Positions 25,059-37,126 of a DNA stretch of 64,000 nucleotides are shown here, in pieces. Every line of letters starts with the position of its first letter. The first letter of the stretch is position 1. This DNA is from Rhizodiscina lignyota. Taxonomy: Eukaryota; Ascomycota; Dothideomycetes; Aulographales; Rhizodiscinaceae. Location of the stretch: contig ML978132.1 in the NCBI GenBank assembly GCA_010015805.1, forward strand, positions 434,001 to 498,000, written 5' to 3'. A model generated the notes under the pieces. The model was not told the origin of the DNA, did not search any database, and was given only the letters and a program-made list of their open reading frames with translations. The translations under genes and the position numbers were made by a program.

Positions 25059-25713
25059 ATGGTATGTTACAAACTCATTGCCAAGCTGGAACACACACTA
25101 ACTCTATCATAGGGCAAGAGAAAGAAGGCAGCTCGCAAGCCGACAGGCCCAAAAAAGGTAAATATGAAGCTTCAAGCTGGTCGCAACAGGCAAATACGCG
25201 TTTACTGATCACTAACGCAGCGAACACCGCTCTCTACAACGTTCCAGTGCCTCTTCTGCAATCATGAGAGCTCCGTCACCGTGAAGATGGAGAAGAAAGC
25301 CGGCGTCGGCAACCTGTCGTGCAAGGTGTGCGGCGTGACGTTCCAAGAACCCATAAACTGTACGCACTTTTCCTGACCTGTCTCAAGTCTTTGCCACCGA
25401 GAGCAAGCATTGACTTATATTTTCCGTAGATCTTTCAGCACCGGTAGATGTCTATGCCTCCTGGATCGATGCCGCAGAAGAAGCGGAGAAGCAAGCTGCC
25501 GCAGATGTAAGCGGGGGTGTTGATGCAGCTGGTAGCACCGCGGTTACTTCTTCATACAGAGACATCGACGCAACAACGCGCCCCCGGGGCCGACCTCGTC
25601 CGAAAGACGACGACGATGAAGGACTTGGCTACGAGGACGATGGGTTCGTGGTAGAGGACGAGGAGGGCAGGGAGGGAGAATATGAAGTCGGAGCAGACGA
25701 TGACGACGATTAA
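25059..25713 (+). CDS. ELF1: Transcription elongation factor Elf1 (zinc ribbon)
   Basis: Small nuclear protein that travels with RNA polymerase II through chromatin. Exons 25059-25061, 25113-25157, 25221-25359, 25430-25713; 156 residues. The first coding exon is only the ATG, followed directly by GTATGT. The protein begins [20 protein letters not shown], then the zinc ribbon with two Cys pairs (CLFCNHE and CKVCG) and the conserved [15 protein letters not shown] helix. The C-terminal third is a long acidic tail ([23 protein letters not shown]), usual in filamentous fungi. Lies between URC1 and the uracil phosphoribosyltransferase gene. Confidence 0.95.
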
Positions 25714-25972
25714 TAATGTCATGGTGGTACGGCGTTCGGAGGTCAGGCACAAATGGGAAAGCGAAATCCGCATGGGCAGCGACACTGCATTGGGACATTG
25801 GGCATACCTGTATATTTATTCAGTTCAGCGGTACAACAGTGTTGCCCCCATCTTTTCACGCCCTATGAATGCCATGGCTGTGTCTAGTGATTCTCAATGT
25901 TCCTCCGGTCACACGAAGTTTGACATGGCTCTAGAGGTTGGTAAGTTCTGTTCGTATTTCCGCGTCTCAATA

Positions 25973-26896
<924 letters not shown>

Positions 26897-27462
26897 TGTG
26901 GGATCTTCTGAGGAAGACCTTGACTGTGCGGCGGTATGTTCGAAATGAGAGCTGGCAAGATTGAATTTGGACGAGGAATCACGACGAGACGGTAACGAGC
27001 GAGATATATACAGCCTTAATTTGATGCTCACATGCCCACTTTCCTCTCCACCTGCGTAGTGGGAGCAGGACAGGAGATCTCAAAGCTAACCGCATGCGTG
27101 CTGACCGAGCTAGACCCTGATCTCGATCCTGCGATGCGGCGCTAACAGCGGACCGGAAGCGCACGTTAAGCGCCGTAAAGCGTCTGCCAAGCCTGCCCGT
27201 CTTGTTGCGCATGTCAACAGTCCTGAGCAACGCCTTTACAACTCTAACTTTTTTCACCCACGATCTCCTCCTCAACTCCAACTCACCGTACTCTCTTGTA
27301 GCACTTGTTTGCGATGTTATAAGTAGGCCGCATACCTTGGCCTTTCTTTCCTCCTTCTTCTTCTTTTCAACAAACCCTCTTCCAAACAAAGCCGCATTTG
27401 GCCCAAAGATGACTTCGTGACCTTTCTTCCATCGCACCAATTACTTTTGAGATCTCTCAACG
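26897..27462. other. Divergent promoter region FUR1 / WAPL
   Basis: 566 bases. A pyrimidine-rich stretch near 27340-27370 (CTTTCTTTCCTCC, then CTTCTTCTTCTTTTC) lies 90-120 bases before the WAPL start, typical of fungal core promoters. Confidence 0.45.
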
Positions 27463-30270
27463 ATGGATGTTGCAAGCCCTTTCTTTCCCAAAACGAATGG
27501 CGTACGGCCTCAGAAGCGAAGACCAGCGACGTATGGGAAGGCGACGCGTACAACCAACTACACACTCTCCAAACTAGAGGCTTCACCCGCGAAGCCGAAG
27601 CCTGTTGCTGCACAGGTGTGGTCGCCAGAAAGTAGCCCACCAGCTATCTCGAAACCGTCAACTGGGAAGCTTAAACGCCCCTCACCGAAGCGACAGCGAG
27701 ACGAGATCGCAGATGTTTTCGACGTACCGCCCTCAGACGACGAGCACATTACGCCCCCCAAACCAAAGCGCATGCTCCTCTCACCTTCACCAAGACCACG
27801 GAGGCCGGTTCGGGACAAGACAAAGAGTCGGAACACGTCACGCGACAGTGACTGTGACAGTACCCAAAGCGCGTCGCAAAAGAGGAAAAGGGATACAGAC
27901 TCAGCGGATGTACAGTTGCTAAGAGAAAGCGGTCTTGTGCCCGCTCATGCTGTGAAGTCACATTCGCGCACATCTCCCAAGGGCAAGGAACCTGCTAAAC
28001 CAGCTGTTAAACCAATGTCGGCGCGAGCTGCACATATCCCAGCAAAGACGAAACAATCTATTCAATTCAAGACTGGTGTCAAAACGGGGCAACAAACAAC
28101 CTTGTTGCAGAAGCAGCGGCCAATGACGCAGAAAAGGACTGCTATGCTGCCTAAGCCACTGAAAGGCGTCTCTGCTCCTGGTCAGCTGGAGAGGATGATC
28201 GCCAGCGGTGCCACGACCAGACAGATTCGCAGTCCAACAAAGAATACAAAGTCCGACAGCAGCAGTAGCCCGAGGACGCCATCTTCTCGAGCTTCGGTAT
28301 CGCCTCCTAGCATCATCCGAAGCGGATCTGCAACGCCTAAGCAGAATGCTTTGTGGAGCAAATTGCTCGAGTCTGAAGATGCGACAGACAGTCCTAGCAA
28401 ATTGGCTGTGCAAAATCTTCGCATTTCTGGATCGTCGAAAACATCAGCACAACGAACTTTGCTTCGCTCTGCGACTGACATTGCTCGGCCAGCTGTAGGC
28501 CGTCGGGGTAGACTTATCGATACCCTTGCAAAACCTAACGATGACGAAGAAGATGGCGAAGAGTCATTCGACCAAACCACCTCAACGGAGGATGAGCATG
28601 AGTCGATGGACCTTTCATCCGATCGAGACATGATACAATCACAGCCCATGGAAATCGATCTACCTGCTGCTTCGCTCAGTCAAGGAGGCCCGAGATTTAC
28701 GTATGGTCAACAGAGAACATACATCGAAGAGAACAATCTCGAATTAGAACTGATGCTGGATTCGCCATTAGTCGTCTCTAAGCAATCGTCTGGTGTTGGA
28801 TATGGTAGCCAGAAGACAGCTTCTCAGAGTCAGTCGAAATATTCTCAGGAAGACGAAGATTTGGAAGAGAGTCAGGGCCCGATCAAGAGCGTGCATGAGC
28901 TCCGTGCAGCTGGTGAGAATCAGAGATTCGTGGACGACTTCGAGAATATATTGGAAGATATTCAGCACCGCGGTGGAAAATCCATGTCTCGGCAGCGTAC
29001 CGGGATAGTTGAACTCTGCGAGAAACTGAGCGACAAGAAGTTTGTTGGACGTATGGTGGACCAGGGGCTTGACGAGCGCCTCTTGAAGGCGTGCAGTGGA
29101 GTCTCTGACACAATCTTCAATTTCGCAATGGCAGTTGCTATTGCATACATCTCCGACTCAGATGCCCCGCTCGCGGTCTTACGGCATATCCAAAAATCAG
29201 AGAGCTTCGATATGCTCTTCTCATTTCTTGAGCTAGATGCAGACATTAAAGCTATTGGAAAAGAGCGCCGGACAAACATGTCGAAAGTAGCTCAAACTTC
29301 TCTCTCCGAGTTCCGCGCAAAGGTATTCGAGTCACCAATTTGGGAAGAACAGAAACCGGCGATGCTCTCTCCTCACGTCATGGCTCTCAAGGGTATCGAC
29401 CTTCTCATACGGAATCTTCGACGGAAGGGTCATATGGATGATCTCCTGAATGAGCAAAACACTTCAACACTACTTGCGATTCTTGAGGGGAGATTGAAAC
29501 CCGCTGCTAGCCCGGCTAAGCCGGACCTGATCAGCCTTGAGCTTGCGCTGTCAATCCTGGAATCTGGCTCTATCATCCCGGGCCGAATCCAAACCGCGTG
29601 GACTCCAAAGCGTCTCGACCGTCTTGCAACACTCTTGCCAAAGCTGCTGTGTTTAGATACCACCAATGCAGATCGCCTTCGCGAATTAGCGCTGCGTCTC
29701 ATGCTCAACCTGACAAACAACAATGCGAAGAGCAGCATGCACTTCGCCAACAATGAGCTTCTTCACGTCATCCTCACTACTATCACCGACAGGTTCGACG
29801 AGCTGCGTGCTATCCCAGAGTCTACGGAAGACGATCAAGCCGCGGTCGTGAATCGTTTAGTTCTCTACCTCGGCGCCCTGATCAACCTTGCCGAGTTCTG
29901 CGATTCTGCACGGACAGCAGTACTTGTTGGTGACGGAGTCATGTTGGACGGCCTGCTCGCGTATTTCGTCCAGCAACACACGCAGGCTGCAGAGGCCGAC
30001 TCGCTCCAGGCTAGTCAGCTCAATATCCCGTACGGCTGGCTGTCTGTGGCGTTGGGCAATCTCTGCCAGAATGCGCAGGTCAGAAGGCATGTGCAGCTGA
30101 AGCTCCCGGGCAAGACACTGAAGCCGGTAATCGACGCGATTGAAGAGTTCGTACAGCATCATAGGAAGGTAGATATGTTTGAAGGGGAGGAAGGCGATGC
30201 CGTCTCTGCGAACTTTACGCAGAGATTGAAGGATGTCGCGATGAGACTGAAGGAGAGCGACACGGCTTGA
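27463..30270 (+). CDS. WAPL-domain protein, cohesin release factor
   Basis: Nuclear regulator that releases cohesin from chromatin (Wapl/Rad61 group). One exon, 935 residues. The N-terminal half (1-470) is disordered, rich in Ser, Pro, Lys and Arg, with runs such as KRPSPKRQRDE and SPTKNTKSDSSSSPRTPSSR. The C-terminal WAPL domain begins near residue 487 (RFVDDFENILEDIQ), with VELCEKLSDKKFVGRM, an Asp-rich block near FLELDADIKAIG and helical-repeat sequence to the end; IKSVHELRAAGENQR just before it is also conserved. No intron is needed; an antisense 272-codon frame at 29857-30675 is a shadow. Divergent from FUR1 with a 566-bp gap. Confidence 0.9.
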   Translation: MDVASPFFPKTNGVRPQKRRPATYGKATRTTNYTLSKLEASPAKPKPVAAQVWSPESSPPAISKPSTGKLKRPSPKRQRDEIADVFDVPPSDDEHITPPKPKRMLLSPSPRPRRPVRDKTKSRNTSRDSDCDSTQSASQKRKRDTDSADVQLLRESGLVPAHAVKSHSRTSPKGKEPAKPAVKPMSARAAHIPAKTKQSIQFKTGVKTGQQTTLLQKQRPMTQKRTAMLPKPLKGVSAPGQLERMIASGATTRQIRSPTKNTKSDSSSSPRTPSSRASVSPPSIIRSGSATPKQNALWSKLLESEDATDSPSKLAVQNLRISGSSKTSAQRTLLRSATDIARPAVGRRGRLIDTLAKPNDDEEDGEESFDQTTSTEDEHESMDLSSDRDMIQSQPMEIDLPAASLSQGGPRFTYGQQRTYIEENNLELELMLDSPLVVSKQSSGVGYGSQKTASQSQSKYSQEDEDLEESQGPIKSVHELRAAGENQRFVDDFENILEDIQHRGGKSMSRQRTGIVELCEKLSDKKFVGRMVDQGLDERLLKACSGVSDTIFNFAMAVAIAYISDSDAPLAVLRHIQKSESFDMLFSFLELDADIKAIGKERRTNMSKVAQTSLSEFRAKVFESPIWEEQKPAMLSPHVMALKGIDLLIRNLRRKGHMDDLLNEQNTSTLLAILEGRLKPAASPAKPDLISLELALSILESGSIIPGRIQTAWTPKRLDRLATLLPKLLCLDTTNADRLRELALRLMLNLTNNNAKSSMHFANNELLHVILTTITDRFDELRAIPESTEDDQAAVVNRLVLYLGALINLAEFCDSARTAVLVGDGVMLDGLLAYFVQQHTQAAEADSLQASQLNIPYGWLSVALGNLCQNAQVRRHVQLKLPGKTLKPVIDAIEEFVQHHRKVDMFEGEEGDAVSANFTQRLKDVAMRLKESDTA

Positions 30271-30575
30271 GATGGATGACTTCAGAAATCGTAGGCGTTG
30301 GCAACACTTGTTGCAATTGGAGTTTGGCTTTCCAGAGCCGCCAGTAGCGTGGAATGCGCTTTGATGGCAAGAAATGGAATTTGGCAATTTCGGAGATACC
30401 CTTTGGATTGCCGAGCATTGGAGGCTCGATAATGACATCGTGCCATGCAGACATTCTCTCGATTTGTTATGTACATCAGATCCACCGAAGACTCTATCTC
30501 TTTCTATCATGTCCTGTGCAAAATTAAATATAAAAAAACAATCATCAAAAGGCAAATCGTAACGGCGTGAATTAT
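30271..30575. other. Intergenic between convergent genes
   Basis: 305 bases of shared 3' region of the WAPL and PI-PLC-like genes, AT-rich around 30510-30545. Nothing else seen. Confidence 0.5.
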
Positions 30576-31521
30576 CTACAACCCATTCAACTCGCCTTGA
30601 GCCTTCATCGCATCCCCTGTCCCCGACCAGTCCAACAGCACGACATTCGGAGCCCGTCCGTACAATCCCTCGCACAGATCCGATTGCGCGCCAATGCTGC
30701 CGGTGCCTTGGTCCGCGTTCGTCGTGCTTGCTGCTCCGCGATCTGGTACGTCGATCCCGAGGATGTCTTCGTCTAGAAAGTGGTTGACGATGTACATCCG
30801 TCCGTCAGCGGATGCACCTGATGGCCGGTCGATGTTGCACTCGTTGAAAGATGAGTCGGTCACGTCATACGGCGTCTCAAAATAGTAATTGAATTCGTTG
30901 AGAATGTAGTTGACTTTGGACTCATCGGCGCCGTAATCTAGAGATATCAGTCATAGCCACGGATGCTGTGCTGCTGAGGATCATACCGAGAAAGACGACG
31001 AGACGTGTGCCAGCGTCGATCATGTCGCCAAGGTTGGGCCATGAGCCGATTGGTAGCGGGTTTGAGCTTGGAACGAAGGCATAGGTATTGATCCCCGAAT
31101 TTTTGAACGCGGTATCGAACTCCGAGACGTCAAGGCTATCTCCATTCGTCAACAAAAGCGTAATGACCTCGTTCGCGTTGCTATCGAGAAAGCTCTTCAC
31201 CGTGCCGAGATAGGTCTCCAGCTTGCCAGCATCCAGGAGCAAGCAGCTGGTGTGGCACAAGTCGAGATCGCCTAGGATATTCTTGTGCGTCTGGCCCTGC
31301 AGGAAACGGATGCCCAGATTCATTTGGTCGGTCAGCGAGAGGTCCTGGTTGTCGGACGGCTCGCTGCCCACGAAAGCAGAGTCATGTGATCCGACGAACG
31401 ATATGTTGGAGTAACTGCGGCTACAATATGCCGCGTTGCCATTGCATTGACGTTGTGCGAATGTATGAGTAATAGAGGATAGTACGAGAGTGAACAGTGA
31501 TAGAAAGCGAACGGAAGGCAT
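30576..31521 (-). CDS. Secreted PI-PLC X-like phosphodiesterase
   Basis: Extracellular protein with a PLC-like TIM-barrel fold. Exons on the minus strand: 30987-31521 and 30576-30937; 298 residues. The signal peptide is clear (VRFLSLFTLVLSSITHTFAQ), cleaved around residue 22. The X-domain motif SHDSAFVG carries the first catalytic His; GIRFLQGQTH follows and LDLCHTSCLLLD carries the second His. VITLLLTNGDSLDVSEFD fits the metal-site strand. Several Cys residues suggest disulfides. The substrate is unknown: fungal members of this family are numerous and mostly uncharacterised. Two in-phase exons and the clear signal peptide make the gene solid. Confidence 0.88.
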
Positions 31522-33017
31522 AGTGATGAATATTAGAAATATAGCCTCGCACAGCGAAGATGAACAACGTCAAGAGCTGGAAAGAACGCGCATTACCTAC
31601 CCAGGAACTTGTTTAGAGCTTCTCAAGGGTGGTATATGTAGACAATTAAGTGTGCGTCGCCTTGGAGCAGAATGTTGCCGTTCCTGGTTGCCATTGGTCG
31701 GAGCATAGATTCGGTGGCTTGGTCGTTTCAAGAAGGTGAAGGGTCTCAGTGGCCCAAATGGATTCCTTAGTCCCAAACCTGCATTAACTGAGATCTTTCT
31801 TGAATGTTTCTGTGGGGTGCTCCGAGGCGCGGAAACAAAATAGACAAGACATGTGGCTCCTCGTGGCTCCTATTGCTGCGGCGGTGGCCGTGCTTTCTGG
31901 CATCTCATTTCAGAGGCGACTTCGTCTGTCTGACAAAATACTTTCTCGAATCTCAATGTTCGCCAGCAAGCATCGACAGTCGGCGATTATCTCCCACAGT
32001 GCTTTTCCCAGCCGTCGCTATTGCGCATGCTGCATAATCTTGAGTCGTTATAGCCTGCGTGACCATTAGAAGAGCATCCAGCAGCACATGCTATGGCGAT
32101 CCCCCAGCCCTGGCTACTTTTGGCAGGTCTCGGAAAGGGTGGTATAGCTTTTTCTGGCAGCTGGCATCCAGGGCGCATATAGCTAAGTGCACTCATCAGC
32201 CATTCAGGGCTGGCAAAAGGAGCATGTTTGAAGACAACATCAGCTGTGTAAAGCGAGAGGTTGCGGTCGCGATTGTCTCACTCGCAGAATAAGGGCGGCG
32301 TCACTAGATAAAATGCCGAGGCGCCACAGCGCCGCGCCGCGCCTCCTTTGTGGCTTTAAGGCCCGGCGGATGTCTTCTGCGTAGACATTACTTTAGCTAC
32401 TTTAAACGTATCACCTTATCCATTCTGCACACCATGAACAGAGGTTGGACACCAATGCTAAAACCGATGGCATTGGTAGACTGTTCAACAAAGCTCGTAG
32501 CTTTACCGCCTTCAAGAACGGAGTACTCTATGATTAAACAACACCTTGCGCATACCAGACGCTGGCTTCAGAGCGGTTAAAGAGTGTCCATTGGAGCCTG
32601 CACGTCTCTGCCACATTATAAGCAGAAGTATGTTCCACTAGTCGGACGGACTGATGATTACCGTAAGTTAAAGGAGATTGGTGAGGCTCCCAGAGGTATC
32701 GCTCAGCCCGTACTGCCTAGGAATGCCGCTCAACTTGAAAGCTATGTAGAGTCTTTGGCTTGTGACACTAATCTGTTAATCTACATCCTGTACAGAGGTA
32801 CCTACGGAGCTTCGTACTCCGTGATATCAAGTTTGGTGAAAGAGCAGTTGCACCAAGTGCAGTCCCCGCTTTCTCAATGCCGAGAATCCTCTTGTCATTT
32901 TATTCTGCCTCAATAAGTTGAATACCGTCTTTTTCAGCTCTGCAGGTTCAGATCTCCTCCCTTTGTCTTGTCCATATCCTTCTGTTAGCTTCCATTTGAT
33001 TCTATTCGTCACCAATC
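31522..33017. other. Intergenic, no gene recognised
   Basis: 1.5 kb between the divergent PI-PLC-like and AsaB/CmcJ-like genes. There is a GC-rich patch near 32310-32370. Short frames at 31800-32070 and 32350-32916 have no protein-like composition. Confidence 0.45.
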
Positions 33018-33923
33018 ATGGCAGCGGTACAAGCCCCTTTAACCCAGAATGCTGTCAACACAACCCTGAACTATTATCTTGACCCAGCAAAAGGCGGACA
33101 TGAATCAATGCAACTCGGAACGGCGGGTTACTTCCGTCTGAAGTATAACGAACAACCTGTTCAGATTCACGACCTCCGCGGCCGTGAGAACCAATTCAAC
33201 TTGGCTGACAACGCCTTTCAGCATAGAAGACATGTCAGCAGTGAGAAGGATTTCTCCGATGACGATGCCATCAAGAACACATACTACAAAGAAATCGAGC
33301 AACTACTTAAAGAGGTTACTGGCGCGTCAAGAGTCCATGTTTTCTCCCACATGGTGCGCCGCTCCGACAAGGAGTCCCTCAGAGCGTCAGCATCCAAGCT
33401 TGAAGACTCATCAACGATCACTGCTCCGCCGCCTGCAACTTACGTCCATGTCGACCAGTCCGAACAAGGCGCATACACCGTTCTGAACGACAATCCCGTG
33501 CCCAAGGCACCTGCAACTCTACAGAATTGTCGCTTTGCCATCATAAATGTTTGGCGGCCCATTAAGCCCATCTACAAAGACCCGCTCGCCGTGTGCGATG
33601 CGCGTTCCGTGCCAGAGAGCGACTTCGTCCCAGTCACTGCCTATTTCCCACCGAAAGGCAGCATGCAATACGCGGAGCTCTCCGGCGGCAACAGCTACGA
33701 GGTGTATTACGCCAAAGCGAATCCGCAACATCGGTGGTACTTTGTCAATAACATGCAGCCGGATGAAGTCCTTTGCATTAAATGTTACGATTCAAAGAAG
33801 GACGGAACGGTGGGAAGAAGAGCACCACATAGTGCATTCAGTGATCCGCGAACGGTCGGAGATAAGACGAGAGAGAGCGTTGAAGTTAGAACTCTGTGCT
33901 TTTGGGAAGATGAGGCAAGATAG
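33018..33923 (+). CDS. AsaB/CmcJ-family oxidoreductase (GA4-desaturase-like)
   Basis: Single exon, 301 residues. The fungal AsaB/CmcJ family includes hydroxylase/desaturases of secondary metabolism. Family-like features: TTLNYYLDPAKGG near the N-terminus, IHDLRGRE, VHVFSHMVRRSD, HVDQSEQGA with an H-x-D pair near residue 140, FAIINVWRPIKPIYKDPLAVCDARS, WYFVNNMQPDEVLCIKCYDS and RAPHSAFSDPR with a late His. H-x-D plus the distant His and Arg fit a Fe(II)/2-oxoglutarate-type centre, though metal use is family knowledge rather than shown here. No other biosynthetic gene lies within several kb, so it is a singleton rather than part of a visible cluster. Start chosen at ATG in AATCATGGCAGC. Confidence 0.85.
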   Translation: MAAVQAPLTQNAVNTTLNYYLDPAKGGHESMQLGTAGYFRLKYNEQPVQIHDLRGRENQFNLADNAFQHRRHVSSEKDFSDDDAIKNTYYKEIEQLLKEVTGASRVHVFSHMVRRSDKESLRASASKLEDSSTITAPPPATYVHVDQSEQGAYTVLNDNPVPKAPATLQNCRFAIINVWRPIKPIYKDPLAVCDARSVPESDFVPVTAYFPPKGSMQYAELSGGNSYEVYYAKANPQHRWYFVNNMQPDEVLCIKCYDSKKDGTVGRRAPHSAFSDPRTVGDKTRESVEVRTLCFWEDEAR

Positions 33924-34930
33924 TAGGTTAGGCTAGGTATGGATGTGAGATCCACGCTGAAGAAATTGGACGAAGGTCAGATTGCATCGCTAAAACGTAT
34001 CGTATTCGCTCTCAAGGTTCCAGGTGAACACGCTTGAAGCCGTAAATTGATATGCCGGACGTTGCTTTCCGTCAAACTCTCCATCCCTGCGTGATCATTC
34101 TCCGTTCATTCCTCCTAGCTCCATATGTTTGAGTCACTTTACTCCCGTTCGATAGTTAGATTCTGCAGCATGTTCTATGCCCAGGAAAGAGTATACGTAC
34201 GTCATCTTCGGGGATCGGCGCAAGCGTTCTCTTGTTCTTCAATACCGGTGTGAATAAAAGGGAGAGCGGAACCAATCAGCCAAAAAATACTACGCAGCTC
34301 TCTAGCTTTCCGTTTCCTGCATATAACCCTTCACCGGAGATCGCGATGCGGTTGGCTCCAAGCAAGGTGCTACACTGGACTCTTCAGCAGCAATCATTAC
34401 AATCAATAGAACGAAACAGCCAGCGGACAATAAGATAAGCAGGAGAAGATAATATTCAGACGGTACATATGCTTTCTATGCCGCACGTGTATGTAGCGAC
34501 TTTGTGTAAATGCAAAAGTGAGAATGCCACAGACGGTCTTAGAGAGAGTGCATACTTATCAGGACAGGGAAGCAGACTTTATCATTCATCGTCTGAGTTA
34601 CTGGTGCTTCCAATTTTAGAAGATGGGCATCTACTTGGGGGGCTCTCAGCACATTGCGACATGTGATCGATCTTTTATTCGGTCGGTGAAAAATGCAGCT
34701 TTCTCCAGAAGATGACAGAACATATCAATGTTGGATATTTAGCACAATTTGAATTGTGTATCTATACCGACGGCCATGGTATTAAGAAGCGATCGAGTGC
34801 TTTCTAGGAATCACCGAAGATCAGGGTCCTAGAAGTTTTACTGTCGCCGCCGCCCTACTCTTCGTTCATGCATGCAATCATATATCATCGTCAGTTGTAG
34901 AAATCCAGACTGAAAGAAGAAAGGAATTGC
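33924..34930. other. Intergenic, no gene recognised
   Basis: About 1 kb between the plus-strand AsaB-like gene and the minus-strand acireductone dioxygenase. AT-rich; no protein-like frame seen. Confidence 0.5.
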
Positions 34931-35581
34931 TCAAACACTAAGACTCTCCCTCAACTTGATGTACTCCTTTCGGTAAGTGTTCTCGTCAGAATCCCCACCT
35001 CGGTTGATTGGTGTCCACTTTGGCTCGTCCTTGAACAACCTCATCGCCTTGGTGTACTATCCTTTCATTAGCACATCTTGCACACTCCGTTCGAATCTAA
35101 ATGAGCCACTCACGTTCTTCTCATCCGTCGTGAATCGGTGATATATACCCGCCGGCATGATCATCAGATCATTCTTGTCCAGCTTGATCCTCACCCAATC
35201 GTCGTCCTTGCCGCGCACATCAAAGTATCCACCGCCGTCGATGATGTAGCGGATTTCCTCGTCCTCGTGCAGGTGCTCGTGGAAGAATGTTTTCACCTTC
35301 TCCTCGTAAATGTTGCCCATTTTCTCCGGCGAGATGGTGATCTCGTCGCGGTTCTTGTAGCCACGCTGTTGCGCGACAGCATTGACATCGTCGACGGAAG
35401 GGTAGTTGAAGGCCAAGATACCGAGCTTTGAGAGGTAGGCTGGATCGACGTCGCGGCCAGAGTCGTGAGGCTCGCGTTGATCGCCCTGTGAAGTACTGTT
35501 AGCCGTATCCGTTCCTTAAGGTCCCCTGGCAAACAAGGCCTAAATACATACAGGAAGATTGTCAAACCAGTATGCGCGCAT
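34931..35581 (-). CDS. ADI1: Acireductone dioxygenase (methionine salvage)
   Basis: Cupin enzyme that converts acireductone to the 2-keto acid precursor of methionine plus formate. Exons on the minus strand: 35552-35581, 35114-35485, 34931-35056; 175 residues. First exon encodes only [10 protein letters not shown], joined to [10 protein letters not shown]. Metal ligands are seen in [18 protein letters not shown] (H-x-H and Glu) and PAGIYHRFT (last His). C-terminal PKWTPINRG is the substrate-loop end of the fold. Cytosolic/nuclear in other fungi. A TATA-like TTATATTTA lies about 70-80 bases upstream. Confidence 0.95.
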
Positions 35582-37126
35582 CGTGATATTTGTCGCAGAT
35601 ATTTCAAATCTGAGAGAGGAACGGAGAGGAAGGTTGGGATGCTGGTGCAAAGGTTAAATATAAGCTTACATCCTGGTGGGGTTGTAGATTTTTAAACGTG
35701 GCGGGCCAGGACTTTCAACTTCGGCGATATGATGCCATCGGCAAGTGTAGCACCTCGCACGAGAGGCCACAAGCAGAGAGAGCTGTCAGCCGGATCAAAA
35801 TCGGCATTCAATGATAGGTGGATTACTGCAGGGTCTATGGCTTTTCAACCTTTCATGCATCTGAATGGCGTGCAGAATTTTAGCCTCATCTCGAAGGATT
35901 TCAGCTATTACCACCTGACGCCAATTTAGCCATCCTGAGCTCAATTCGAATGCGCTCAAGTCATATAGAATTCACTATAGGTTCCAAACGGTTGTTTTTG
36001 AATGCAGAAGCTCGAACTTATCAAAAAGGCTCAGCCACAGCAACGAAATGCTGAACTGCGACGATGCATATCCTCGTCAGCCAGAATAGGTTGTGCACAT
36101 TATATCTACGTATTCCCGAGAAGTGCTGTTAGAAGCATATCAGATCAAACTTTCAGAGGAGCCCTGGAATGTTCGGAAGAGCAAATCTCTGTTGAACTTC
36201 AGGCGCAAGTGTTTAGGGTTAGATGTCTCACAAAACCCTGAATTCTATGCTTTTAACCGACACCATTGAGAAATAGGGTTAGATGTCCCAGAAACCCTAA
36301 ATACTATGCTGTTAACCCGACACCGTCAGAAAATAGGGTTAGGGTTGCAATCTCACTCATCTCTGATCGCGAAGAATCTTCCGTGTCTACTTCCTGTCTC
36401 ATTTTCTCTTCCTACGTACCAATTCTCTTCGAGATTCGAATTCGATCAAGTATGATCCAAGAGCCAATACTCTATTCTAATTCTCCTCTGTTTGAAAATG
36501 AAGTAATCAGTAACCAGTCATTCTCTGCATTGACGCTGAGGTTACGATAAAGAGTCGAATCAAGCTTCTTATCCCTGGAGAATGTCGAGATCATCCCATA
36601 CATACTCCTCCGCTATTTGCGATTACCATGTGGAATCGTAATCGAGCAAGGCCCTTCAAATTTTCCCTGTCAATATCCTCGTTCGATACCTCTTCCAGCC
36701 TTCGGATGAAATACACGGCACTCGACGTGTCCCCATAATATTAGAAAGAGGTCTGAAGTTTCAAAGCTTCAGGACATGTCCCGAATTGACTACTTTATTC
36801 ATTTTAATATGCCTATGTCATCTTGTTAATCTTTTAGGCATTAACCTATTTCTTTCGATTTTGGGACGATACATGACATGCATATGGTCATTCCAAAAAG
36901 TTGCCTACTCTTCGGCAGTTGTTCCCGAAGTATTTTGCCTGATAGCTTTAGGTAACCAAGGGATATGCCATAGCTGCATTATGAGGTATTCGAAGTCGTG
37001 ACGATAGTGGTTGAGGACTATAAGTTCCAGAGCCTCACTCATTCATTCGGGGTGTTGTTTCCTTGTATGCGTCCATATCCATGCGGCAGAGCTTTTCACC
37101 TTTGTTCTCTAATTTCAATATTCGAA
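35582..37126. other. Intergenic, AT-rich, carrying a 60-bp repeat
   Basis: 1.55 kb between divergent genes. Includes the 60-bp repeat listed separately. The part from 36300 to 37100 is AT-rich with short frames of no protein character. Confidence 0.5.
36213..36350. repeat. 60-bp direct repeat with TTAGGG-like motifs
   Basis: TAGGGTTAGATGTC begins at about 36214 and again at 36274, and TAGGGTTAGGGTTG at 36334: an exact 60-base period, two full units and the start of a third. Within the units, ACCCTGAATTCTATGCTTTTA aligns (apart from single changes) with the second copy ACCCTAAATACTATGCTGTT. The third start reads as two tandem TAGGGT steps, like the fungal telomere repeat TTAGGG. Confidence 0.7.

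Noticed and set aside
29857-30675. 272-codon minus-strand frame
   Set aside because: Antisense to the WAPL gene end and the 3' end of the PI-PLC-like gene.
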